NCBI RefSeq assembly: GCF_021538895.1
Contig: NZ_JADDRL010000059.1
Span: 1 to 57,897, forward strand
DNA: 57,897 nucleotides
Origin: Streptomyces olivochromogenes
Lineage (GTDB): Bacteria; Actinomycetota; Actinomycetes; Streptomycetales; Streptomycetaceae
Direction of reading: 5' to 3'
Shown: positions 43,353 through 53,739 of the stretch, in pieces
Numbering within the stretch: position 1 is the first letter of the stretch
Layout: each line of letters begins with the position of its first letter
Program-made: the position numbers and the translations under genes
The notes under the pieces: model-generated
Database searches by the model: none
Seen by the model: the letters and a program-made list of their open reading frames with translations, nothing else
What the model was told of the DNA's origin: nothing

Positions 43353-43428
43353 CACTCCGGCGGCGTCGCACGCAGTAAGGGGAAGTGCGGGCTCCGTAAA
43401 GGTCGGCGCCCTGGCGAGGGAGGCGTGG

Positions 43429-44028
43429 ATGAGCCTGGTGGAACTGATCGCTCAGGCCGACGAACGCGGACTGGCGACCAGCGGGTTGGCTTGTTTGGAC
43501 CGGTGCGTGCCCTTGCTGGGCGGCGACGACGAGGTGCTGCGCCCGCTGTGGGCGAGCCTCGCGGACGGCGGCGGCGACTGGGCGGAGGGCCTGGAGAAGG
43601 CGCGTACGGCGCTCGACTCCGTCGGCCCGGAGGAGCCCGCCGAGGACGAGGCCGCGCTGCTCGCACGCCGGATGCTCGGCGCCGCCCCGGCCGAGCGCAC
43701 CGGAGCCGGGATACGGGTGTGGGCCGACGCCTGCTCCGTGGCCTCGCTCCATATACACCGGCTCCTCGACCCCGCCGGGGACGGCGCCGGCTCGGCCGAC
43801 GAGCTCCCGCACGCCCTCAACTCCGTGCGCGCGGGCGGGATCCCCGCCGAGGGCCGTACGGAGGGCATGTCGCCGCTGGTCGCCGCCGAACTGCGACGCC
43901 AGGTCACCGTCCTGGAACTGCTGGCCGGCTACGGCACGGGCGGGCTCCGCCAGGCACTGGAGGTGTCGACCGAGGGCCGCCGGGTACTGCGCGCGGTGGT
44001 GTCACGCCGGGCCCGGGGCCGCGGCTGA
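43429..44028 (+). CDS. Conserved hypothetical protein
   Basis: 199 aa, soluble, Ala-rich and helical, beginning MSLVELIAQADERGLAT. No domain recognised. ATG 43429 has GGGAGG at 43418-43423; the open frame from 43336 overlaps the preceding gene. Immediately followed by the minisatellite region. Confidence 0.72.
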   Translation: MSLVELIAQADERGLATSGLACLDRCVPLLGGDDEVLRPLWASLADGGGDWAEGLEKARTALDSVGPEEPAEDEAALLARRMLGAAPAERTGAGIRVWADACSVASLHIHRLLDPAGDGAGSADELPHALNSVRAGGIPAEGRTEGMSPLVAAELRRQVTVLELLAGYGTGGLRQALEVSTEGRRVLRAVVSRRARGRG

Positions 44029-44702
44029 ACCGGACGGCCTCGCGCACCGGAGGGCCCCGCATACCGGGGGCCTTGTATACCGGACGGCCCCGTATGCCGG
44101 ACGGCGCTTCGGCCCGGGCGGCCCAGCAATCCGGAGGGTTCAGCAACCCGGACGGCCATGCAGCCGTGCGGCCTCTCGGCCCGTGCGGTCTTTCAGCTGC
44201 GCGGTCTTTCAGCCGTGCGGTGCTTCAGCCCTGCGGTCCCTCGGCCCGGACAGCCCTTCAGTCCGTGCGGTGCTTCAGCCCCGCGGTCCTTCAGCCCGGA
44301 CAACCCTTCAGTCCGAGCGCTGCTTTAGCCGTGCGCTCCTTCGGCCCATGCGGTCCCTCGGCCCGGACAGCCCTTCAGTCCGTGCGGTGCTTCAGCCCCG
44401 CGGTCCCTCAGCCCGGACAACCCTTCAGTCCGAGCGCTGCTTTAGCCGTGCGCTCCTTCGGCCCATGCGGCCCTCAGCCCGTGCGGTCTCTCGGCCCGGA
44501 CGGCTCTTCAGTCCGTGCGGCCCTCAGCCGCGAGGTCTTTCGACCGGTGCGGTGCTTCAGCTGTGCGGCCCTTCAGCCCGTCCGGCGCTCAAGCCCGTGC
44601 GGCCCTTCAGCCCGTGCGGTCTCTCAGCCACGCGGCTCCTCAGCCACGCGGCTTCTCAGCCGTGCGGTCCCTCAGTCATGCCCTGTCACCGTCGGACGGT
44701 GC
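44029..44702. repeat. Degenerate 17-bp-period minisatellite with an internal 117-bp tandem duplication
   Basis: About 670 bases of diverged units of 16-18 bp. The left part has units like ACCGGACGGCCCCGTAT; from about 44160 the consensus is CTTCAGCCCGTGCGGTC, with roughly thirty copies. Within it, 44241-44357 and 44358-44474 are direct repeats of 117 bp that differ at one base over about 114, a recent duplication. Frames stay open by chance (for example 44183-44722), but the protein would be a monotonous Ser/Arg/Pro/Cys repeat with no family resemblance. It separates two convergent hypothetical genes. Confidence 0.9.
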
Positions 44703-45209
44703 TCAGCGGTGTGGGCCTATGAGGAGCCACTTGACCACCGCGTCGCCGTAGCCCGCGGTCCGTGCGTAGAAGGCCGTCAGATCCCGGTGTGCCGACTCGA
44801 AGGCACCCCGTGTCTGCGGTTCCACCTCCGCGCCGCCGTATCTGGGCAGCAGGTCACGGCGCGCCGAGTGCCACAGCGCCCCGAAGTCGGTGGACGAGAG
44901 GTAGTCGGAGACGCGGCTCACCTGAGCCGCCGTGAGCAGCAGGAACGGTGGTTTGTCCTGCTCGGCGGGGAACACCGGCCGGCCGCCCAGGATCACCTGG
45001 GCACACGGCTCCTCCTCGGGCTGGTACGGCGGAGCACCCGCGTAGAGGAGGTCGTGGTCGAGGTAGCGCCGGTCCAGCATTTCCTCGCGATGACGGTCGA
45101 CCCGTGTGCGGACGCTGTCCCAGTCGTCCTCGAACAGCTTCCGCAGCCAGGTCGTGCTGTTGCGCAGGGCCGGAGGCGGCACCGCGCGCAGGTGGAAGTA
45201 CATGTTCAT
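44703..45209 (-). CDS. DUF1877 (YfbM-like) protein
   Basis: 168 aa beginning MNMYFHLRAVPPPALRNS. Features of DUF1877: DLLYAGAPPYQPEEEPCAQ, FLLLTAAQVSRVSDYLSSTD (in parts) and a late AFYARTAGYGDAVVKWL. Function unknown. ATG at 45209 or 45203 (MYFHLRAV) could start it; the long upstream frame has no plausible sequence. It lies at the end of the minisatellite. Confidence 0.8.
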   Translation of the reverse strand: MNMYFHLRAVPPPALRNSTTWLRKLFEDDWDSVRTRVDRHREEMLDRRYLDHDLLYAGAPPYQPEEEPCAQVILGGRPVFPAEQDKPPFLLLTAAQVSRVSDYLSSTDFGALWHSARRDLLPRYGGAEVEPQTRGAFESAHRDLTAFYARTAGYGDAVVKWLLIGPHR

Positions 45210-45377
45210 CGCTGAATGGAGCGCACGGGAGCGCCGAAGCATCACACCTGTGCGCGCCCGGAGTTCGGGGAAGTTCCTGTGAGCGTCGTGCGGGGGAGGT
45301 GCGGGAGAACTGCACCGGTTCCGGGTGCGGCCAGGGGTACGGGTGACGAATGGAACGCTGACCTCGCTCTTCCGTAC

Positions 45378-45767
45378 GTGACGACTCAGCAGGAGACCAG
45401 GCCCCAGGCCGCGGCGAAGCCGACGCGGTGGGCGGCGGACGCGGTGGTGACCATGCGCGAGGGCGCGCGGGTGCGGCTCGACTACTCGGCGCAGAGCCTG
45501 TGGCGCGTCGACCGGACGATCGAGGAGATACGGCGGGAGGGCGCGCCGTACGACGCCGTGCAGAGCGTGCTGCGCGGTCTCGGGGCGTACGCCGGTGAGG
45601 TGATCGTGCGCAACAGCGGCGCCGAGTGGTGGGCGACCGGCGGCGACCACTGGATCCGTACGCCCGACGGCCGCCTGTGGGACCCCATCGACGAGGCCCG
45701 CCGCTGCTACGAGGGACAGGGCTCGCTGCGGCTGCTGTGCCGCGACGCGACCGACGCCGCGAGGTGA
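45378..45767 (+). CDS. Hypothetical protein
   Basis: 129 aa, soluble. The N-terminal 20 residues are disordered-looking (VTTQQETRPQAAAKPTR), then an alpha/beta segment VVTMREGARVRLDYSAQ-SLW and a Trp-rich end EWWATGGDHWIRTPDGRLW. No family recognised. GTG 45378 lacks a clear ribosome site; the frame opens from 45216 but that part is not protein-like. Divergent from the DUF1877 gene. Confidence 0.65.
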   Translation: MTTQQETRPQAAAKPTRWAADAVVTMREGARVRLDYSAQSLWRVDRTIEEIRREGAPYDAVQSVLRGLGAYAGEVIVRNSGAEWWATGGDHWIRTPDGRLWDPIDEARRCYEGQGSLRLLCRDATDAAR

Positions 45768-45795
45768 CACGGCCCGGCTCCCGGGCGAGGTGACA

Positions 45796-45830
45796 CGGCC
45801 GGGCCCCGTGTGAGGGGAGGGGCCCGGCCG
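45796..45830. terminator. Bidirectional terminator hairpin
   Basis: Perfect 12-bp stem CGGCCGGGCCCC / GGGGCCCGGCCG with an 11-base loop, placed between two convergent hypothetical genes. Confidence 0.8.
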
Positions 45831-45847
45831 GCCGGGGGACACAGGCC

Positions 45848-46273
45848 CTAGTCCGCCGTAACTCCCCAATACCCGATATGGGTTGGTTCGCCGTCCGTGT
45901 AGAGCACGGTGCATCTGCCCTGCGCGCGGCCCGGGAAGTCGAGTCGGTCGGAGTGCAGCGCCTCGTCCCAGTCGGCGTACGTGGGGCGGCCGTCGGGGGC
46001 CCAGGCGCGGACCTCCTCCTCCGTCAGCGGGCGCATGAACGGGCCGTCCTCCGGGTCCGTCGGCTCGATCACCATGGGGAGGTCCAGCACGGTGCCCGTG
46101 CCCCCGGTGAAGATGTACTCCTGCCATTCGGGGTCCAGCCACAGCGCCTCGATCGTGCGGCCCGCTCCGAATCCGTGGTCGTCCTGTGCCAGTTCCTCCA
46201 TCTGTGCCTGACGGAACGCCGCCGTCAGATCACGCCGGTACGGGCCCGTCTGCGTCCAGCCATTGCCCCCCAT
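45848..46273 (-). CDS. Hypothetical protein
   Basis: 141 aa, soluble, acidic and Trp-rich, beginning MGGNGWTQTGPYRRDL. ATG 46273 has a purine-rich GGAGGGAAGGAAG upstream, which decides against the earlier start at 46432. No domain recognised. Confidence 0.7.
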   Translation of the reverse strand: MGGNGWTQTGPYRRDLTAAFRQAQMEELAQDDHGFGAGRTIEALWLDPEWQEYIFTGGTGTVLDLPMVIEPTDPEDGPFMRPLTEEEVRAWAPDGRPTYADWDEALHSDRLDFPGRAQGRCTVLYTDGEPTHIGYWGVTAD

Positions 46274-46465
46274 GCCGCTTCCTTCCCTCCGTGTCGTCCG
46301 ATCGGTGAGGCGCAGCGTAGGAGGTGGCACTGACAGTGGCGTGACCAGGGAGTCCGCTGTGCACTGTGACACTTCTGTGAGGCCCGACGCTGTTGACCGT
46401 GGGGGTGGGCGGCGCGATCGGTCGTGTCGCACAGTGCGGATTCCCTACGAGAACGAGCACGAGCA

Positions 46466-47131
46466 ATGGTCACGAGCTCAGTACGGACGAGGACGGTCTT
46501 GGGCCACGGAGGGGAACCCCGTCGCACGCAGGCGTACGACGGGGAGCTGGGCGCGGCCGTCGCGCGGGCCCAGGACGGTGACGAGGCCGCCTTCGCGGTC
46601 GCCTACCGGCTCGTGCAGCCCGGGCTGCTCGGCTATCTGCGCGGCCTCGTCGGGGACGATGCGGAGGACGTGGCCTCCGACGCCTGGCTGGAGATAGCCC
46701 GGGACCTCGGGCGGTTCAAGGGCGACGGCGCCGGGTTCCGCGGCTGGACCGCGACCATCGCCCGGCACCGGGCGTTGGACCACCTGCGCCGGCAACGGGT
46801 GCGCCCCCGGGCGTCGGCGCTCGAACAGGACGTACTGGACCTGCCCGGTCCGCAGAGCACGCACGACCAGGCGTTGGAGTCCCTCTCCACCGAGTACGCC
46901 CTGGAGCTGGTCCGCGGGCTGCCGCGCGACCAGGCCGAGGCGGTGCTGCTCAGGGTGGTCGTGGGCCTCGACGGACCGGCCTCCGCGCGGGTCCTGGGCA
47001 AGCGCCCGGGAGCGGTGCGCACGGCCGCGTACCGGGGCCTGAAACGGCTCGCCCGCCAGCTCGGAGGCGGGGCCGAGACGGACCAGGGTGTGACGGAAGA
47101 CGGCCCCAGCACGCTGGGGGAGTCGACATGA
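46466..47131 (+). CDS. ECF-type RNA polymerase sigma factor, module 1
   Basis: 221-aa sigma-70 family member with region 2 (AYRLVQPGLLGYLRGLVGDD in part, EDVASDAWLEIARDL, FRGWTATIARHRALDHLRR) and region 4 (LVRGLPRDQAEAVLLRVVVG, then GKRPGAVRTAAYRGLKRL), no region 1 or 3. ATG 46466 is chosen; GTG 46424 in frame is possible. Closely related to the sigma at 48422 along its length, including VASxAWLxIARDL and KRxGAVRTAAxRGLKRLA. Followed by a membrane protein gene, as in module 2, which suggests a sigma/regulator pair. Confidence 0.92.
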   Translation: MVTSSVRTRTVLGHGGEPRRTQAYDGELGAAVARAQDGDEAAFAVAYRLVQPGLLGYLRGLVGDDAEDVASDAWLEIARDLGRFKGDGAGFRGWTATIARHRALDHLRRQRVRPRASALEQDVLDLPGPQSTHDQALESLSTEYALELVRGLPRDQAEAVLLRVVVGLDGPASARVLGKRPGAVRTAAYRGLKRLARQLGGGAETDQGVTEDGPSTLGEST

Positions 47132-47161
47132 ACGAAAGCGGCGGCGGACCGCCGGACAGAG

Positions 47162-47992
47162 ATGGATGGGCACATGGGTGAGCGGCAGAGCGACGGTGGG
47201 CTGCACAGCCGTCGGCGCGTGCACCCGGACGACAGCGCCGACGGATCGCGGGCCACGATCGAGCCGGCCGGCCTGGAGGAGTACCTCGGTGCCGCCCTGC
47301 GCGCCGGCGCCGTCGACCCGGCGGCCGAGCAGCGGGCGACGGACGCGTTCCGGGTCGCCCGGGACGCCGGCAGCCACCGGGCGCGGACCCGTCGCCGGGA
47401 CGACTGGCGGCCGCGCGAGCACCGCCACATGTGGCGGTCGGTGAAGACCACGGCGGCGATGCTGGTGGCCGGCCTCACCCTGGGCGGTGTCGCGGTCGCC
47501 GCCATCGGCTCCGTCGGCTCCTCCGACGGGCGGGACGACCGGCACCGCCAGGACGCGAGCGCGGGCGCCACGGACGGGGCCTCCAGGGGCCCGTCGGGCA
47601 AGCTGTCCCCCTCGTCCGGCACCGGGACGCACGACCGTCCGGACACCGCCAAGGACACCCTCGCCCACTGCCGTGCCTACGAGTCGGTCAAGGGCAGCGG
47701 CAAGGCGCTGGAGTCGACGGCCTGGCAGCGGCTCGTCACGGCTGCGGGCGGCGAGGCGAACGTCGGGGCGTACTGCGCCGAGCAGTTGGCCGCCCAGAGC
47801 CACGAGCCGGGCAACTCCGGCAACTCTGGTAATACGGCCAACCCGGGCAACACGGCCAAGAGCGACAAGCCCAAGGCGAACACCGGCAATACCGGAAATG
47901 CCGGCAACAGCGGCAACACCGGTAATACGGCCAAGCCCACCAACGTCGCGAAGCCCGACGCCAGCCCGAATCCCGGCACCAAGAAGAAGTGA
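47162..47992 (+). CDS. Single-pass membrane protein with outer two-cysteine domain, module 1 partner
   Basis: 276 aa. The N-terminal 95 residues are cytoplasmic and charged, with AAEQRATDAFRVARDAG; one helix follows (AAMLVAGLTLGGVAVAAIG), then an outer part holding the two-Cys segment LAHCRAYESVKG ... LVTAAGGEANVGAYCAEQ and a tail of Asn-Thr/Ser-Gly repeats. The partner of sigma 2 has the same order and a matching two-Cys segment, so the pair are paralogues. By position and topology it may act as an anti-sigma factor, but no zinc or ASD motif is seen. A 17-codon frame starting in ATGA overlap with the sigma stop (47128) ends at 47181 around this start, perhaps coupling translation. ATG 47174 is an alternative. 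Confidence 0.78.
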   Translation: MDGHMGERQSDGGLHSRRRVHPDDSADGSRATIEPAGLEEYLGAALRAGAVDPAAEQRATDAFRVARDAGSHRARTRRRDDWRPREHRHMWRSVKTTAAMLVAGLTLGGVAVAAIGSVGSSDGRDDRHRQDASAGATDGASRGPSGKLSPSSGTGTHDRPDTAKDTLAHCRAYESVKGSGKALESTAWQRLVTAAGGEANVGAYCAEQLAAQSHEPGNSGNSGNTANPGNTAKSDKPKANTGNTGNAGNSGNTGNTAKPTNVAKPDASPNPGTKKK

Positions 47993-48421
47993 TTCGGCTC
48001 ACGCGGGGCCGGGACGGGCGATCCGCCCGGGGCTGACGCGGTGTCCGTCACGCGCCGGACGCGTGGCTTTCGAAGGGCTCTGTGCCCGATTCCCCGTGGT
48101 CGGCCACGGGGTCCGTCCCGGTCCGCCGGGCGCCGCCGTGATCTGCCGAGTGCCGCCGAGGCAACGGCCGGAGCCGCCACCCCCCACAGGAGAGGCCCCG
48201 GCCGTCGCGCGGCACGGGCCGCGCGGCGGCCCGTACTCCCTACAGCGCCGAGAGTGCGTTTTCTGTCACACCTCACTGCGTCACGAGTTAGTTGCACCTT
48301 GTACGGACGTGGACGAGGAGCGGTTTCAGGTCGTAACGTGCCTTTCGCGTCGAACGCAGATGCATGATCACTGCAATGATCGGCGGCCTGACTGCCGCGA
48401 CCATCTATAGAGGAACCACGG
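47993..48421. other. Intergenic gap between the two sigma modules
   Basis: 429 bases with no convincing gene on either strand. It must contain the promoter of the second sigma factor; TATAGA at about 48406 and the ribosome site AGAGGAA just after it lie immediately before the start. The lower-GC stretch 48250-48330 is a plausible promoter zone but no consensus pair was identified. Confidence 0.4.
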
Positions 48422-49084
48422 GTGCTGGGGGACGACGCGGAGCTGACCGCCGCGGTACGTGCGGCACAGGACGGGGACGAGACCGCTTTCCGGACTGTGT
48501 ACCGCACGGTTCATCCGCGACTGCTCGGTTACGTACGGACGCTGGTGGGCGATCCGGACGCCGAGGACGTCGCGTCCGAGGCCTGGCTGCAGATAGCCCG
48601 CGACCTGGCCCGGTTCAGCGGGGACGCCGACCGCTTCCGCGGCTGGGCCGCCCGTATCGCCCGCAACCGCGCCCTGGACCACATACGGATGCGCGGCCGC
48701 CGGCCCGCGATCGGCGGCGACGAGACCGAACTGACCGGCCGGGCAGCAGAGTCCGACACGGCGGGCGAGGCCATCGAAGCCCTCGCCACCGACAGCACCC
48801 TCTCCCTCATCGCGCGGCTCCCGCAGGACCAGGCCGAGGCCGTCGTCCTGCGCGTGGTCGTCGGCCTCGACGCCAAGACCGCCGCGGAGACCCTCGGCAA
48901 GCGCGCCGGCGCCGTACGCACGGCCGCGCACCGCGGTCTGAAGCGGCTCGCGGAACTGCTCGGCGAGGATCCGGAATCCGCCGGGGTGCTCGACGCACTG
49001 CCGGCCCAGCGAGAACCACGCCGTCGCGCGGTGACGTCCGCCACTGTGACGCATACGCGTTCGGGGACGCAGAAGGACATGTGA
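48422..49084 (+). CDS. ECF-type RNA polymerase sigma factor, module 2
   Basis: 220 aa, paralogue of the sigma at 46466. Region 2: AAQDGDETAFRTVYRTVHP, EDVASEAWLQIARDLARF, FRGWAARIARNRALDHIR. Region 4: LIARLPQDQAEAVVLRVVVG and GKRAGAVRTAAHRGLKRLAE. GTG 48422 (MLGDDAELTAAV) has AGAGGAA at good spacing. Its stop overlaps the start of the next gene (ATGTGATGG), so the two are translationally coupled. Target promoters unknown. Confidence 0.94.
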   Translation: MLGDDAELTAAVRAAQDGDETAFRTVYRTVHPRLLGYVRTLVGDPDAEDVASEAWLQIARDLARFSGDADRFRGWAARIARNRALDHIRMRGRRPAIGGDETELTGRAAESDTAGEAIEALATDSTLSLIARLPQDQAEAVVLRVVVGLDAKTAAETLGKRAGAVRTAAHRGLKRLAELLGEDPESAGVLDALPAQREPRRRAVTSATVTHTRSGTQKDM

Positions 49085-50163
49085 TGGCCGACGAGCAGTA
49101 CAAGTGGCTGGACCGTGAAACGGCGGAACGTCTGTTGCGCGGGGAGTCGCTGGAAGCCGTCGACGCGTCCGCCCGTGAGCAGGCGGAGCGACTCGCCAAG
49201 GCCCTCGGCGCACTCTCCGTCGACGCCCCCGCGGCAGGTGAACTCCCTGGCGAGGAAGGCGCGTTGGCCGCATTCCGCAAGGCACGCGAAGCGAGCGAGG
49301 CGGAGCGGGTCGCTGCGGGCCACCGCGACGAACTCGCCGCGCGGCGCGCCGGCCGGACGGAAGCCTCGTCCGATGTCGGCCTGGTCCGCATCGGCGGCCG
49401 GGCCCGCCCCGACCGCCGCTGGAACCGGGCCCGCCCGGTGCGGCTGGCGCTGGCCGCCGCGCTGGCCGCCGGCATGCTCGGCGGCGTCGCCGTGGCGGCC
49501 GGAACCGGAGTCCTGCCGACGCCGTTCCAGAACGACCCTCCCGGGCCCGCCGCCTCCGTCTCGGCCCCCGAGCAGCCGCTCGTGCCGCCCTCCCAAGGCA
49601 GCGTGCAGGGCGGTGAGTCCGGCACCCCGACGCCCGGCGGCACGGCGAGCGCCACCCCGGGCACCGACTCCCGGCGCGACACGGCCGGACAGGACCCGGC
49701 CACCGGCGAACCGACCGGCTCCGCGGGCACCTCCCGCGGGGCCGACGAGTGGTGGAGCGGCGCGCTCTCGGCCTGCCGCGACATCCGGGACGGCAGGAAC
49801 CTCGACGCCGACCGCAAGCGCGCCCTGGAGGGGGCCGCGGGCGGAGCCGCGCGCGTGTGGCGGTACTGCCGTGGTGTCCTGGACGGCCACATCCCCGGCA
49901 GGACCGGCGGCGACGACGCGGACGAGCGCGGCGGCCGGGGCGGCAAGGGCGACGGGGACGACGGGGACGGCCAGGGCGGCGACGACGACCGCCACCGGGG
50001 CCGTCATCACCGGGACCGGGACGGTCACCGGGACCACGGCAACGACCACCACCAGGACGGCGGCGCCGTCACGCCCGCCCCCACGGCCTTCGGCCCGCTG
50101 CCGGCCCACCGTCCGACGCGGCCTCAGGCCCCGGCGCCGAGCCCGACGTACAGCGCGCTCTGA
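49084..50163 (+). CDS. Single-pass membrane protein with outer two-cysteine domain, module 2 partner
   Basis: 359 aa. Cytoplasmic N-terminus of about 120 residues (MADEQYKWLDRETAERLLRG, then GALAAFRKAREASEAER), one helix (LALAAALAAGMLGGVAVAAG), a Pro/Thr/Ser linker, the two-Cys segment LSACRDIRDGRN ... LEGAAGGAARVWRYCRGV, and an Asp/Gly/His-rich tail (HRGRHHRDRDGHRDHGNDHH) that could bind metal. Parallels the protein at 47162 in order and in the CR-(n)-AAGG-(n)-YC motif. Coupled to the sigma gene by a TGATG overlap, so a membrane regulator of that sigma is the working inference. Confidence 0.82.
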   Translation: MADEQYKWLDRETAERLLRGESLEAVDASAREQAERLAKALGALSVDAPAAGELPGEEGALAAFRKAREASEAERVAAGHRDELAARRAGRTEASSDVGLVRIGGRARPDRRWNRARPVRLALAAALAAGMLGGVAVAAGTGVLPTPFQNDPPGPAASVSAPEQPLVPPSQGSVQGGESGTPTPGGTASATPGTDSRRDTAGQDPATGEPTGSAGTSRGADEWWSGALSACRDIRDGRNLDADRKRALEGAAGGAARVWRYCRGVLDGHIPGRTGGDDADERGGRGGKGDGDDGDGQGGDDDRHRGRHHRDRDGHRDHGNDHHQDGGAVTPAPTAFGPLPAHRPTRPQAPAPSPTYSAL

Positions 50164-50399
50164 CCCGTTCTCGCCTCGCTGACCTGCGCGTTCGTCCCGC
50201 GCCGAAATTTTTTCGCGCGGGGTGTGACGTTTTCGGCCCCCGGGACGCAGTACTCAGTGAGCCGACTGGTCATCGGCCGTCGCACTGAGCCGGGGTTCCC
50301 CCCGTACCCACGGCTCGTGCACATGGCGCGGGCGGGACACGTTCCCCCGGTCCCGCCCGCGCCCCACACACCCTCTCGGTGCTCCCCGCGCTTCGCGCG

Positions 50400-51353
50400 T
50401 CACCAGTGGACGACGACCTTGTCGCCCTTCCGCACCTGCGCGAACAGCCGCGCGATCGCGGTCTCGTCCCGCACGTTGACACACCCGTGGGAACCGCCCG
50501 CGTAGCCCCGTGCCGCGAAGTCGTAGGAGTAGTGCACCGCTTGGCCGCCGCTGAAGAACATCGCGTACGGCATGGGCGAGTCGTAGAGCGTCGACACATG
50601 GTGCCGTGACTTCCAGTAGATGTGGAACACACCTTCGCGGGTGGGGGTGTACTGCGCGCCGAAGCGCACGGACATCGTCGACACGGTCCGCCCGTCGACC
50701 ATCCAACGCAGCGTCCGGCTGGTCTTGCTGATGCACAGCACGCGTCCGGTCAGACAGCGCGGGTCGGGCGCGGCGGCCGGCTGACCGCCCATCAGGTACA
50801 GCTCCCACCGGCCGGGTTCATGCGTCATGTCCCGCAGCCGCCGCCAGGTGACGGTGTCGGTCCTGCCGGTCGCCGGCAGCCCGCGCTTGCCCTGGAAGCC
50901 CGCGACCGCCTTCTCCGTCAGGTCGTCGTACGTCCCCGTCGGCCCGTCGAAGAGCCAGTCGACCTGGCGCAGGCGGGCCTGCAGCTCGCGTACGCCGGTG
51001 CCGGAGTCGCCGCGGGACCACAGCACGGGCGCCGGGGCGCGGGATGCCCGCGGGGTGCCGGGCGAGCCCGGTGCGGCAGGCGAGGCCCGGGACGGGCTGG
51101 ACGGCGGGCCGGAGCTGCCGGGGAACTCGATGTGGACCGGCAGGCGGTGCTTGGCGTCCCCGTCCGGCGCCTGCACGCTGCAGCCGCACAGCACGGCGAG
51201 CGCGGCGAGTACGGCGCCCGAGGCGAGCGCGGCGGCGGTGGGCCGTGCGGGTACGGCGATGGGCCGTCCGGGTGCGGTGGTGGACCGCCCGCGTATGGCG
51301 GTGGACCGCCCGAGCGCGGCGGCGCGCCGCGACAAGATCCCCTTGCTCCTCAT
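50400..51353 (-). CDS. L,D-transpeptidase (YkuD) lipoprotein with peptidoglycan-binding domain
   Basis: 317 aa. A repetitive Arg/Pro/Thr N-terminus leads to a hydrophobic helix ending LCGCS, a probable lipobox. PG_binding_1 at about residues 110-165 (LWSRGDSGTGVRELQARLRQ in part, then AVAGFQGKRGLPATGR) precedes the YkuD domain, with GVFHIYWKSRHH and the catalytic Cys motif SHGCVNVRD. It forms 3-3 cross-links or attaches proteins in peptidoglycan. ATG at 51353; internal starts after the repetitive N-terminus cannot be excluded. Divergent from the mutase gene. Confidence 0.9.
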   Translation of the reverse strand: MRSKGILSRRAAALGRSTAIRGRSTTAPGRPIAVPARPTAAALASGAVLAALAVLCGCSVQAPDGDAKHRLPVHIEFPGSSGPPSSPSRASPAAPGSPGTPRASRAPAPVLWSRGDSGTGVRELQARLRQVDWLFDGPTGTYDDLTEKAVAGFQGKRGLPATGRTDTVTWRRLRDMTHEPGRWELYLMGGQPAAAPDPRCLTGRVLCISKTSRTLRWMVDGRTVSTMSVRFGAQYTPTREGVFHIYWKSRHHVSTLYDSPMPYAMFFSGGQAVHYSYDFAARGYAGGSHGCVNVRDETAIARLFAQVRKGDKVVVHW

Positions 51354-51454
51354 CCTGGGATGCTTCCCCGCGTGACCGCCGCCGAACTACGGGGCATGGT
51401 GGGGAGTAACAAACGCACTGCGGGGAGCGGGACACGTACTGCGGAGGCACCACG

Positions 51455-53035
<1,581 letters not shown>

Positions 53036-53082
53036 CCAGCACCGACGACGGGAGTGTCGGACCGGCGTGCGACACTCCAGGC

Positions 53083-53736
53083 ATGTTCGGCGTCATCGAT
53101 CTCCCCACCTATCTGGCAGGCCTGGTCCTGATCGTCCTGCTGCCCGGCCCCAACTCGCTCTACGTGCTGTCCGTGGCCGCCCGTCGCGGTGTCCGGGCCG
53201 GCTACACCGCCGCCGCGGGCGTGTGGTGCGGGGACACCGTGCTGATGACGCTGTCGGCGGCCGGGGTCGCCTCGCTGCTCCAGGCGAACGCCGTGCTGTT
53301 CGGGATCGTGAAGTACGCGGGCGCCGGCTATCTGACCTGGCTGGCGATCGGGATGCTGCGGGCCGCCCGGGGGATGTGGCGGTCGCGGCGGGAGCGCCTG
53401 GTCGAGGCGGCCGCCGCCGAGGATGCCGCCGGCCAGGAGCGGCCGTTCCGGCGTGCCCTCGTCGTCAGCCTCTTCAACCCGAAGGCGATCCTGTTCTTCG
53501 TCGCCTTCTTCGTGCAGTTCGTCGACCCGGGGTACGCCTATCCGGCCCTGTCCTTCGTGGTCCTCGGCGCCTTCGCCCAGGTGGCCAGCTTCCTCTACCT
53601 CAGCGCGCTGATATTCGGCGGCACGCGGCTGGCCGCCGCCTTCCGCCGCCGCAAGCGTCTGTCGGCGACGGCGACCTCGGCGGCGGGCGCGCTGTTCCTC
53701 GGGTTCGCGGTGAAGCTGTCGCTGGCGAGCTCGTGA
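53083..53736 (+). CDS. LysE/RhtB-family amino-acid exporter
   Basis: 217 aa with six hydrophobic segments. LIVLLPGPNSLYVLSVAARR is the family's first-helix signature; FNPKAILFFVAFFVQFVDP is the conserved central stretch. Probably exports leucine or a related amino acid. ATG 53083, 47 bases after the mutase stop. Converges on a truncated monooxygenase remnant three bases away. Confidence 0.9.
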   Translation: MFGVIDLPTYLAGLVLIVLLPGPNSLYVLSVAARRGVRAGYTAAAGVWCGDTVLMTLSAAGVASLLQANAVLFGIVKYAGAGYLTWLAIGMLRAARGMWRSRRERLVEAAAAEDAAGQERPFRRALVVSLFNPKAILFFVAFFVQFVDPGYAYPALSFVVLGAFAQVASFLYLSALIFGGTRLAAAFRRRKRLSATATSAAGALFLGFAVKLSLASS

Positions 53737-53739
53737 CGC

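Noticed and set aside
44029..44702. Possible CRISPR array
   Set aside because: Units are 16-18 bp, contiguous and degenerate with no unique spacers, and there are no cas genes.
44183..44722. 179-codon frame within the minisatellite as a repetitive-protein gene
   Set aside because: Open only because the repeat period and GC content avoid stops; no ribosome site, no family resemblance, and alternative frames are equally open.
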